Source: JBGPYM01 sp041493205 (lineage in GTDB: Bacteria > Bacteroidota > Ignavibacteria > UBA10030 > UBA6906). From it: 11,245 nucleotides of DNA. This document shows positions 1 to 6,664 of this stretch, one piece after another (position 1 is the stretch's first letter; each line of letters opens with the position of its first letter). The notes under the pieces are model-generated. The model had not been told where the DNA came from and did no database searches. It saw only the letters and a list, made by a program, of their open reading frames with translations. The stretch is taken from contig JBGPYM010000088.1 in NCBI GenBank assembly GCA_041493205.1, positions 1 through 11,245 of the forward strand. The letters run 5' to 3'. A program made the position numbers and the translations under genes.

Positions 1-636
1 CGAGGTGCGGAACGTGCCGTTGTCGTTCATGGCTTCATTGACGACATCCATCGCGGAGAGCAATCCCGGCCATCCCTCATGGATCAACCGGATTACTTCC
101 TTGATATAGTTCCTCATCCGTTCGGTCATCTGCGCCTTGCTCAGCCGCGCTCCTCCGGTAGCATAACCCGTGAGGAAAAAGGTTGCCGGGGTCTGGTTAT
201 GCCAGATGAGCGTGTGGCCGCGGAACGTGAATCCCTGCCTCTGTGCCCAGTTGAGCTGCGCGATCAGGTCGCCGTTGAACTTCACCACGGGATGCGTGTC
301 GACGGAATCCTTTGCGGCTCCGGCAGCCGCTGCAAGATATGCCGATGCGCTGGCGGCAATATCCACCGTGTACTGCGGCTTCATGTTGTTCCCTGGCGAC
401 ATGCAGTTCATGTGGAACTTGATCAGGTATCCTCCGTTGGGCGTAATCACCGCCGACTGCCCCGGGACGGGCGGATCGCTGGGGAACCCGATGTTCCGGT
501 AGGAAAGAAGGCAGCCGATGGTAAAATCGCCGGCATAGACGAGTTTGAGCGCCGGGACGCCCGTCTGTATGGTGTCGACCTGGGCGCTCGCTTGTGCCGC
601 AATCAGCACAAGAAGAGCTCCGCATACTAGTTTCAT
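1..636 (-). CDS. GH10 endo-1,4-beta-xylanase, N-terminal part (cut by left window edge)
   Basis: The frame opens with ATG at 636 and runs 212 codons without a stop to base 1, so only the N-terminal half or so of the protein is visible. Residues 1-18 are a Sec signal peptide (MKLVCGALLVLIAAQASA, cleaved before Gln19). Residues 38-50 (DFTIGCLLSYRNI) fit the start of a GH10 barrel. RGHTLIWHNQTP at 139-150 is the GH10 strand-3 motif with its substrate-binding His and Trp. MDVVNEAMNDNG at 196-207 is the strand-4 motif, with Glu201 as the acid/base. The nucleophile Glu lies outside the window. The family hydrolyses internal beta-1,4 bonds of xylan, here presumably in the periplasm or outside the cell. 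The subsite motif usually written TPENEMK reads SPGNNMK (80-86). The gene follows the esterase after 28 nt and has a strong ribosome binding site, so it is the fifth gene of the operon. Family assignment is secure. Confidence 0.93.
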   Translation of the reverse strand, partial: MKLVCGALLVLIAAQASAQVDTIQTGVPALKLVYAGDFTIGCLLSYRNIGFPSDPPVPGQSAVITPNGGYLIKFHMNCMSPGNNMKPQYTVDIAASASAYLAAAAGAAKDSVDTHPVVKFNGDLIAQLNWAQRQGFTFRGHTLIWHNQTPATFFLTGYATGGARLSKAQMTERMRNYIKEVIRLIHEGWPGLLSAMDVVNEAMNDNGTFRTS

Positions 637-646
637 TCTCCCCCTT
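637..646 (-). promoter_or_regulatory. Ribosome binding site of the GH10 xylanase gene
   Basis: On the minus strand the sequence before the ATG at 636 reads AAGGGGGAGA. It is purine-only, and the AAGG core ends 6 nt before the start codon. This fixes the ATG at 636 as the start. The other ATG at 664 is in a different frame that does not give a GH10 protein. Confidence 0.75.
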
Positions 647-664
647 TTCGAAGTTGTGAATCAT

Positions 665-2611
665 TCAACGCAGGACCCAATCGTCTGTTCTGAAAGGCGA
701 TGCGGGAAGGCCTTCCTTGTTGTACAGATTTGCCCCTGCCGGGTTGTCGGCCCAGGCGTACCGGACGGCGACAGGATTGGACACATTTTCGCTCCAGACT
801 CGTACGCTGTTCCCCGCGATTGTTGCATGCGCCCACGCATACTTCCTGTCTGTGCCCGCGATCGCAAATTGCCCGGGCTCGTTTCCGCCCCTCACCCTGA
901 GCCCGCTCCCCGTGCCTGTAAATTCGACTATTATTGTATCTCCTTCAACCCTCATCGAGCTGTAGAGCGGACCCGAGGAAGTAACATCGGTGTCGCCGTA
1001 CGCCACCCTGAATGCCGAGAGGGCCAGCCGCCGCCCGACATCCCATTTGTTCAGCGGGTGAATGTCGTTCCACTCTCCGATATCAACCGTCACTGCCATG
1101 CCGGTATTCGGGACTGAAAGCGTCCTGCACTGTGATTCCCGAAGGAGGGCCCAGTTGCTTTCCGACGGAGCGCTTTTCGTCTCCATGAAATTCGGGAGCT
1201 GGACGAACAGGAACGGAAAATCTCCTTCATTCCAGTGCTTTCTCCAGTCCCGGATCATTGCCGGGAACGACTCCCGGTATTCAAACGGGTTCTTGGCATT
1301 GGACTCTCCCTGATACCAGATCACACCTTTGATCCGGTAACCGAGAAGGGGGGCGATCATCGCATTATAGAGCCCGAGCGGTTTCCAGCGTATGAACGTC
1401 TGGCTCGCCAGGGGTTCCATCGTTGCACCGAGACTGAACCGCCATTCACCTCTCAGATCGAGTGTGTCGGTCCCCGATTCAATGCGGTATGCCTTGTCCG
1501 GCACGAACCCGCCGTTTCCCGCGTTGTTGATCACACGGATCGTGATGCTGTTGTTCGCCTCCCGCAAGACGTCCGGAGGAATTTCATATCGCCGGGGGGG
1601 ATACTGATAGCTTGTTGTTCCGACGAACTGACCGTTGATCCAGACCGAATCAGCGTCGACGATTCTCCCCAGAACGAGGATGGCGCCCTTCCCGGCCATG
1701 GAAGGGTGGACCCCAAACTCCTTCCGAAACCAGACCACACCGTTAACCCGTCCGAGAGTTGTGGAAAACCAGTAGCCGGGAATATTCATTCTTCCCCAGC
1801 GGGAAATATTCAGCTTTGGATCCATCCACTGTACCCGGGGATTCCGGTAGCCGGCATCATTTTTTCGGAGATCGGTGTACCACGCTCTGATGCGGGCGTT
1901 GTCACTGCTATCAATCTCCCGTATCAACGAGGCGTCTTTGAATCGGAGCGCTTCGGCGTGAGATGCCGGAAATTCCTGCAGGGCCTCCTCGCTCATCCAT
2001 GATTCTACGGGTGATCCCCCGAGACTTGCGTTGATGATGCCGATAGGGATATGATAGCGCTCGTAGAGAATCCTCGCAAAGAAATACGCCGTAGCTGAAA
2101 AATCGAGCACATTCGAGGGATTGGCAGATTTCCAGGAGCTCGATGGTAAGTCGGATTCCGGCTCGTTGAAATTGTACCGTTGCGGGACCAGGAACTGCCT
2201 GATGGCAGGGTTGTCCGACCGGGCGATCTCAGATTCGTACGCCGGTCTGACCCTTCTCATCCGGAGTTCCATGTTGGACTGGCCGGAACAGACCCAGACG
2301 TCACCGTAGAGGATGTCGCGGAGGGTAAGACTGTCCGCTCCGGAGGCGATGAGCATCTCATAAGGGCCCCCTGCCGGACGGGGGCTGAGGGTGACCTCCC
2401 ATGTGCCGGCGCTGTCGGCAGAGGTTCTGTAGGTTGAGTCGCTGAAAGTGAGTGCAATGCCTGCGCCGGGAGAAGCCCAGCCGCGGACCTCTGTACGCGC
2501 GTCGCGTTGCAGCACCATGCCGTCACTGTAGATGCGCGGGAGTCGGAGTTGGGAAGACGCGTGGAGTGCGGTCAGGGCAAGGAATGCGCAAACAGTCACA
2601 ATGTATTTCAT
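665..2611 (-). CDS. Sialate O-acetylesterase-like SGNH esterase (CE20-like), probable xylan/oligosaccharide acetylesterase
   Basis: The protein has 648 residues from the ATG at 2611, with signal peptide MKYIVTVCAFLALTALHASS. The frame is open to 2716, but that extension has no signal peptide and lies inside the GH30 gene. SGNH hydrolase blocks are present: GQSNM with nucleophile Ser112, GVIWYQGESN at about 429-438, and DIHPLNKWDVGRRLA with Asp516 and His518. Between blocks I and III, at about residues 283-400, sits an inserted jelly-roll like that of GH2 enzymes (KEFGVHP ... DSVWINGQFVG ... NSITIRVINNAG). This split layout is typical of SIAE-type esterases, and the CAZy CE20 acetylesterase of Xanthomonas has a similar one. 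Pfam-style naming would call it a sialate esterase. Lying between GH30 and GH10 xylanases, it more likely removes acetyl groups from xylan or its oligosaccharides; this is inference. It starts 14 nt after GH30 and ends 28 nt before GH10. No C-terminal sorting domain is present. Confidence 0.9.
   Translation of the reverse strand: MKYIVTVCAFLALTALHASSQLRLPRIYSDGMVLQRDARTEVRGWASPGAGIALTFSDSTYRTSADSAGTWEVTLSPRPAGGPYEMLIASGADSLTLRDILYGDVWVCSGQSNMELRMRRVRPAYESEIARSDNPAIRQFLVPQRYNFNEPESDLPSSSWKSANPSNVLDFSATAYFFARILYERYHIPIGIINASLGGSPVESWMSEEALQEFPASHAEALRFKDASLIREIDSSDNARIRAWYTDLRKNDAGYRNPRVQWMDPKLNISRWGRMNIPGYWFSTTLGRVNGVVWFRKEFGVHPSMAGKGAILVLGRIVDADSVWINGQFVGTTSYQYPPRRYEIPPDVLREANNSITIRVINNAGNGGFVPDKAYRIESGTDTLDLRGEWRFSLGATMEPLASQTFIRWKPLGLYNAMIAPLLGYRIKGVIWYQGESNAKNPFEYRESFPAMIRDWRKHWNEGDFPFLFVQLPNFMETKSAPSESNWALLRESQCRTLSVPNTGMAVTVDIGEWNDIHPLNKWDVGRRLALSAFRVAYGDTDVTSSGPLYSSMRVEGDTIIVEFTGTGSGLRVRGGNEPGQFAIAGTDRKYAWAHATIAGNSVRVWSENVSNPVAVRYAWADNPAGANLYNKEGLPASPFRTDDWVLR
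1412..1765 (-). other. Inserted jelly-roll domain inside the SGNH esterase
   Basis: These are approximately residues 283-400 of the esterase. The stretch shows a GH2-sugar-binding-like pattern: a WFRKEF strand, then ILVLGRIVDADSVWINGQFV, then a turn and ITIRVINN. It separates the GQSNM block from the YQGESN block, so the catalytic fold is assembled from two pieces around a carbohydrate-binding-like module. Boundaries are estimated by eye. Confidence 0.6.
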
Positions 2612-2625
2612 GGCTCTCTGAGGTC

Positions 2626-4515
2626 CTACTGCGAGACAAATGTTGTGATGCTGGAAGCATCGAGCGTTGCCGTGAAACTGCCGTTGGTGAAGGGGAGATC
2701 GCTTCCTCGCAAACAATTCTTCAATGGTGAGGTCGTATACGATGCAAAGGAGGTCATGGTGCCGCTGGTGACCGCAAACGCCTGTTGCACGGCGGCGCTA
2801 CCGACGTTCAGCGCAACAATCACCACCCTGGAAGTGGCGCTCTCCGTGTACGAGGTCAGGTAGACGTTCCGTTGCGGCGTGGAGTTGCACTTGACCTTGA
2901 AATACCCGGGGCGGACGAACCTGGCGTACTGAGACATCACGTAACCGCGCCTGGACACCGCCCCGTTTTCGCTGATCGGCCCGTAGTACCGCACGAGATA
3001 CCACGTCACGTAGGCATTCATGCCCGCGCTCATGCAATCGTGAATCTCCCTCCCCGTCGCAAGCACGGCAGCCCACGATGTGTCGAGGTCCAGATGCTCC
3101 GTCATCCACAACTCTTTCCCTTTGCTGACCGCAAGGGGGTACGGCCCGAGCCCTCCTCCATAAATGTGCCCCGCAATGATCGCAGTATGCGCCGCGGCGG
3201 TGGAATCATTGAGGGTGGAATCGGACAATGCGTGGACGAAATTCTGTCCCTCGGGCATCATCACCCTGGCGCCGATCGCAGCGGCGTTGTTCTTCATGAA
3301 CTTGCGGAATTGCACCGGGTTCCAGCTGCACGACTCGTAGGTCACCGTGGCGTCGGGTTCGTTCTGAACGGAGACAGCATAGAGCGGCACTCCATTGCCC
3401 GCCATGTAGTCGGCAAATGCCCTGAGGTGAGCGGCGTAGGATGCATAAGAGGTGTCATTGAGGACGCCTCCAACGATGTTGTTGTTGCTCTTCATCGCGG
3501 GCGGCGGTGTCCACGGAGAGGCAAAGACAAGCGCTCCGCGGGACTGAGCAAGCTGCGCCACCTGAAGCTGAGCGCTGAATTCATTGACATCGTCGGTAAA
3601 GGGGATACGCAGGCGAAGGATCGTCAACCCGAGCTCGCCCGTTCCGGAGCCAAACGCCGTCTGCATCTGACCGGCCGTCATCGCGGGCCTCCAGGGAATG
3701 ATGTTTGCCCCCCCGAATCCTCTGATGTATTGCTGCACGCTGTCCGTGGATACCGTTGACACCGGGACGGGATACTGGTTTACTACCGGGAAATTGAGGG
3801 TTGTGTCCCGCGTGATCGTGACACTGTCAATTTGCGCGGCAGCGATCAGGGGAAACGTGTTCACTCCGTTTTCTATATGGATCGCATAACTCCCCGACGC
3901 CCCGGCCTGCACCGTCTCCCGGCTCAAGGGTTCCATCGGCGGAGAGATGCTCAGGACGAACGGGAGTATGCCGTTGGTGCCGCCATTGAGTACCATCTTC
4001 CGCACCCGCGATTCATTTCCGGCCTGAAGGCTGTAGAAATACACCCCGGGAGCCACCCGTTGGCCGTGGGTATTCCTGCCGTCCCACAATATGCCGTGCC
4101 TCCCGACTGATTGTATGCCGGGCAGAGTTTGGTGGACCACCCTTCCGAGAATATCGTAGATCGTGACAACAATGTCTCCCTGTGTCGCGAGCTGGTACGT
4201 GATCGCCGTGGAAGACGTGAATGGATTGGGGTAGTTCTGCGCCAGCTCGAAAGTCGAGGGAAGCGGTGCCTCATGGTGTGCAGACGTAAGCGCGATGGTG
4301 AGCTGATACCGGCCAGTCGAATCTGTATTCGTCGAAAAGACGTTCAACGGATTTGCGATCATCGTAAACGAAATGGACGCGTTGCGTACCGGTGTGGCTG
4401 TCGTGGAGATCGTCCCCTGGACCAGCACCGATTGGGCGCTCGCAGGCACGCTCCACTGCATGATCAGAAAGCACAGCGCAACAAGGGGGAGGTGGTTCAG
4501 CGAGTCTCTATTCAC
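2626..4515 (-). CDS. GH30 (subfamily 8-like) xylanase with internal T9SS-tail-like domain
   Basis: The protein has 629 residues from a GTG at 4515. I chose this start because AAAGGA sits 6 nt upstream and it gives a clean signal peptide (NRDSLNHLPLVALCFLIMQWSVPASA, cleaved before Gln28). The frame extends to a TTG at 4545 that has no such support. Domain order is: a carboxypeptidase-regulatory-like beta domain (about 30-78), a FlgD/T9SS-tail-like domain (about 88-177, with AQNYPNPFTSSTAITY and GVYFYSLQAG), a linker with a second small beta domain (to about 245), a GH30 barrel (about 255-535), and a C-terminal beta-sandwich ending in SSITTFVSQ. VQNEPD holds acid/base Glu386 and WMTEH holds nucleophile Glu473. 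The RGYVMSQYARFVRPGY motif is typical of GH30_8 xylanases. The glucuronate-binding segment reads YVTWYLVRYYG instead of the classical YVWWYIRRSYG, so glucuronoxylan dependence is doubtful. The gene overlaps the GH43 end by 8 nt. Confidence 0.92.
   Translation of the reverse strand: MNRDSLNHLPLVALCFLIMQWSVPASAQSVLVQGTISTTATPVRNASISFTMIANPLNVFSTNTDSTGRYQLTIALTSAHHEAPLPSTFELAQNYPNPFTSSTAITYQLATQGDIVVTIYDILGRVVHQTLPGIQSVGRHGILWDGRNTHGQRVAPGVYFYSLQAGNESRVRKMVLNGGTNGILPFVLSISPPMEPLSRETVQAGASGSYAIHIENGVNTFPLIAAAQIDSVTITRDTTLNFPVVNQYPVPVSTVSTDSVQQYIRGFGGANIIPWRPAMTAGQMQTAFGSGTGELGLTILRLRIPFTDDVNEFSAQLQVAQLAQSRGALVFASPWTPPPAMKSNNNIVGGVLNDTSYASYAAHLRAFADYMAGNGVPLYAVSVQNEPDATVTYESCSWNPVQFRKFMKNNAAAIGARVMMPEGQNFVHALSDSTLNDSTAAAHTAIIAGHIYGGGLGPYPLAVSKGKELWMTEHLDLDTSWAAVLATGREIHDCMSAGMNAYVTWYLVRYYGPISENGAVSRRGYVMSQYARFVRPGYFKVKCNSTPQRNVYLTSYTESATSRVVIVALNVGSAAVQQAFAVTSGTMTSFASYTTSPLKNCLRGSDLPFTNGSFTATLDASSITTFVSQ
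3985..4254 (-). other. T9SS sorting-domain-like (FlgD Ig-like) module located internally in GH30
   Basis: Residues 88-177 of the GH30 protein read STFELAQNYPNPF, then VTIYDILGRVVHQ, then GVYFYSLQAGNESRVRKMVL. This is the same module that ends the large protein at 8424-8702 (SLAQNYPNPFNPS, ITLFDILGREVT, GVYFYRMEA, VKKLLLMK). T9SS signals normally act only at the very C-terminus. Here about 450 residues, including the catalytic barrel, follow, so it probably serves as a structural or binding domain. Confidence 0.8.
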
Positions 4516-6664
4516 CGGATTTCCTTTCCGATATTGCCCATGCAAAGCAGGAACCGTCCTTACGGTCCGGTCCGGCGCCGGGGGAGTCCGCAGAGCAAAG
4601 GTCGCCGGCCTGAGGGTGGACTGTGAGGTATCGATGGGTCGCGACGGACATCAGCATCAGATCTCCGCGCTGCATGTCCGTCCATTGGAATGCCGAGCTC
4701 TCCCCGCCGTCGTCCGCCTCCAACCGCACTTCGCCCATGCTCCCCGCTCCCGTGACCTTTACATAGGAGCCGTCCACCGCAGACTGGAGAGCGATGCGGC
4801 CTTTTCCCCTGTCGAGCACCCTGAAATAGGATGCGCCGCCTGCCAGCGGAGAGCCCGCTGGGACCGCGCGAAGGGCATGCTTCCAGTTAACGAGAACGGT
4901 GCTGTCGGCACGGCTCGTCAGGGTAATTGCCTCCCCGCAGGGGATCGGTTGCGTGAGACCGCACGGGCGGGGTTCGTCCACGTCAAATTCGTTAAAAGCG
5001 GCAGTGCCGCCTTCCACCCCCGTCGTATTGTAGTTGAACAGCGCAAACCGGACCCCCTGAAAAGTCTTCAACTGGAATGCCATGATCATCCGTTCTCCGA
5101 GGCACTGAAATGTCTTCCCATCGGAGCTGTAGCTGAACTGTGCCTCTTCGGCATCAAAGTCACAATGAACCCGAAGCCATACCCTCGGCGTATGCGCAGT
5201 CGTGCTCCGGCGCCGGTTCGTCCGCTGATCGAACTGCCGGATTTGAAGCCCCCCGTGATCACGTGCCAGGCCGATCCATCCATAAGGACAGGAAAGGAGG
5301 GCCAGCCCCGCAATGTCGCCCGCCGCCAGCCCCGTACCGTCCATCAGGGTCGTGGCGATCGAAACGGGCCCTGGTGCCCGCTGGGTGAGGGAATTTCTAG
5401 CCCGCCAGAAATCTCCCGCAGGGAGTGAACGCAGGCAGAGAGAGCCCTTCCGTTCCGTCAGAGACCAGTTCTTCTCGACCGGCACGTGGTTCCATTGCCA
5501 TATCGGCTTCAACGTTGCGCCAGAGAAATCGTCGCATCGTTCGTATGGCGCCCTGGGCTCAGATGCATACCGGGTCCGGGGCTTCGTCCATGTGAGAGGT
5601 GTCCTGGTAAGGTTCCCGGGCAAACCCATGTAAGGCCGGCCCTCTACCCAGGTCACGGGCGAAAGACACGTCAACCGTCCGACGGAATTGTGATCCATCA
5701 TTGATAATCCCCACCACTCTCCGGTGTTCGTTTGCACAATGCCGCCCTGATGCAGCGTGACACAACCGGCGTACTTCTCTCGCGGGGATATCAGTTGTAT
5801 GCGCCCCGGCGGGCTCGCGTTCGAAACTCTCCAGCCCGTGCTGGTCCCGAAACTCTCGCCGGCGCTCATGACCGCGATGGTGTACGGACCCGACGGCTTG
5901 TCCGCTCGTGCGCACACCTGGTAGCAGACGGGGTCCCACTGTGCCATCGTGATAAAATACTTGCCGTCGATCTTGTAGAAATGGCTCCCCTCCCCGGCCC
6001 CGCATCCCTTCGGGATGATGACTTTCTCCGTGCCAGGAAGAAGGTCGGTACAATCGGCATTCAATTCCGCCATCCGTATTTCATCGTACCCCCAGACGAT
6101 ATACGCCGTCCCGTCGTCGTCAAAGAGCACGGAGGGATCATGGAGCGAAACCCGCATTGCCGTACGTGTCCAGGGGCCGGCGGGATGTACCGACGTGAAA
6201 ACCTGCGTTGTCTGTCCATTGACATTGGAGAAGATAAAATATCTCCCGTTGTGAAACCGGAGGCACGGAGCCCAGATCCCCTGGCCGTAGATCTCCTTGC
6301 CATCCTCGAGCCTGTATGCAGGCCCGAAATCCAGCCTCTCCGCGGCATACCCCAAAAAATCCCAGTTCACAAGATCGCGCGAATGCAGCACTGGCAGCCC
6401 GGGCATGGCATGCATCGTCGTTCCCGTCATGTAGTAGTCGTCTCCCACCCGGATGACATCGGGATCGGGGAACTCGTCGTAGAAAAGGGGATTGGTGAAC
6501 GTTCCGTTACCATTGTCCGCGACCCAGGTTCTCCGGCCTTCAGCGCCTTTCACCCCTTTGTCCAGGGCACGACGCTGCAGGTCGGTTGTGTCTCTGGCCG
6601 GTTGTCCGGAAGCGTAAGGCCCCGGGACCAGGACGGCGGCGCCCACGACAATGCTTGCGACCAC
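4508..6664 (-). CDS. GH43 beta-xylosidase / alpha-L-arabinofuranosidase with C-terminal beta-sandwich and trefoil-like domain
   Basis: The protein has 718 residues if it starts at the GTG at 6664. The N-terminus VVASIVVGAAVLVPGPYASGQP is hydrophobic like a signal peptide but lacks the usual positive charges. The five-bladed GH43 catalytic domain spans about 55-360. It shows EFPDPDVIRVGDDYYM (base Asp67), LHDPSVLFDDDG (pKa-modulating Asp176) and GAGEGSHFYK (acid Glu225). Residues 375-565 (DDFSGATLKPIWQWNHVP ... GLALL) match the concanavalin-like domain that follows many GH43 xylosidases. Residues 570-711 form an extra beta-trefoil-like domain. The family removes terminal xylose or arabinose from xylan fragments; the exact substrate and subfamily cannot be read from the motifs. 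The start shares one base with the GH35 stop (TAGTG) and the end overlaps GH30 by 8 nt. No T9SS tail is present. Family is secure; the start codon is not. Confidence 0.92.
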   Translation of the reverse strand: MVASIVVGAAVLVPGPYASGQPARDTTDLQRRALDKGVKGAEGRRTWVADNGNGTFTNPLFYDEFPDPDVIRVGDDYYMTGTTMHAMPGLPVLHSRDLVNWDFLGYAAERLDFGPAYRLEDGKEIYGQGIWAPCLRFHNGRYFIFSNVNGQTTQVFTSVHPAGPWTRTAMRVSLHDPSVLFDDDGTAYIVWGYDEIRMAELNADCTDLLPGTEKVIIPKGCGAGEGSHFYKIDGKYFITMAQWDPVCYQVCARADKPSGPYTIAVMSAGESFGTSTGWRVSNASPPGRIQLISPREKYAGCVTLHQGGIVQTNTGEWWGLSMMDHNSVGRLTCLSPVTWVEGRPYMGLPGNLTRTPLTWTKPRTRYASEPRAPYERCDDFSGATLKPIWQWNHVPVEKNWSLTERKGSLCLRSLPAGDFWRARNSLTQRAPGPVSIATTLMDGTGLAAGDIAGLALLSCPYGWIGLARDHGGLQIRQFDQRTNRRRSTTAHTPRVWLRVHCDFDAEEAQFSYSSDGKTFQCLGERMIMAFQLKTFQGVRFALFNYNTTGVEGGTAAFNEFDVDEPRPCGLTQPIPCGEAITLTSRADSTVLVNWKHALRAVPAGSPLAGGASYFRVLDRGKGRIALQSAVDGSYVKVTGAGSMGEVRLEADDGGESSAFQWTDMQRGDLMLMSVATHRYLTVHPQAGDLCSADSPGAGPDRKDGSCFAWAISERKSGE
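4522..4529 (-). promoter_or_regulatory. Ribosome binding site of the GH30 gene
   Basis: The minus strand reads GGAAAGGA followed by AATCCG and then GTG at 4515. The spacing of 6 nt from the AGGA core is ideal and decides the start in favour of this GTG. The site lies inside the last codons of the GH43 gene, and the GTG start overlaps the GH43 TAG stop within GTGAATAG, which suggests translational coupling. Confidence 0.75.
4532..4957 (-). other. Beta-trefoil-like (fascin-like) C-terminal domain of the GH43 enzyme
   Basis: Residues 570-711 of the GH43 protein contain spaced units of the form 'GRIALQSAVDGSYVKV', 'SSAFQWTDMQRGDLMLMSVATHRYLTV' and 'GSCFAWAI'. Short strands ending in L-S, Y-V/L-T/K-V and F-x-W resemble fascin-like or ricin-like trefoils that bind sugars. 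The binding role is inference; a profile search would be needed to name the family. Confidence 0.5.

Noticed and set aside
197..664. Minus-strand frame of 155 codons starting at the ATG at 664
   Set aside because: It is out of frame with the GH10 xylanase that occupies the same DNA; the GH10 frame carries the signal peptide and catalytic motifs.
2612..2716. N-terminal extension of the esterase starting at 2716
   Set aside because: It overlaps the C-terminal codons of GH30 and hides the clear signal peptide starting at the ATG at 2611.
2785..3759. Plus-strand open frame of 324 codons opposite GH30
   Set aside because: Antisense shadow of the GH30 barrel; low-complexity basic translation with no recognisable domain.
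4516..4545. TTG start of GH30 at 4545
   Set aside because: The GTG at 4515 has a well-spaced AAAGGA and gives a normal signal peptide; the TTG does not.
4373..5428. Plus-strand open frame of 351 codons spanning the GH43/GH30 junction
   Set aside because: Antisense to two confidently identified genes and no recognisable domain.
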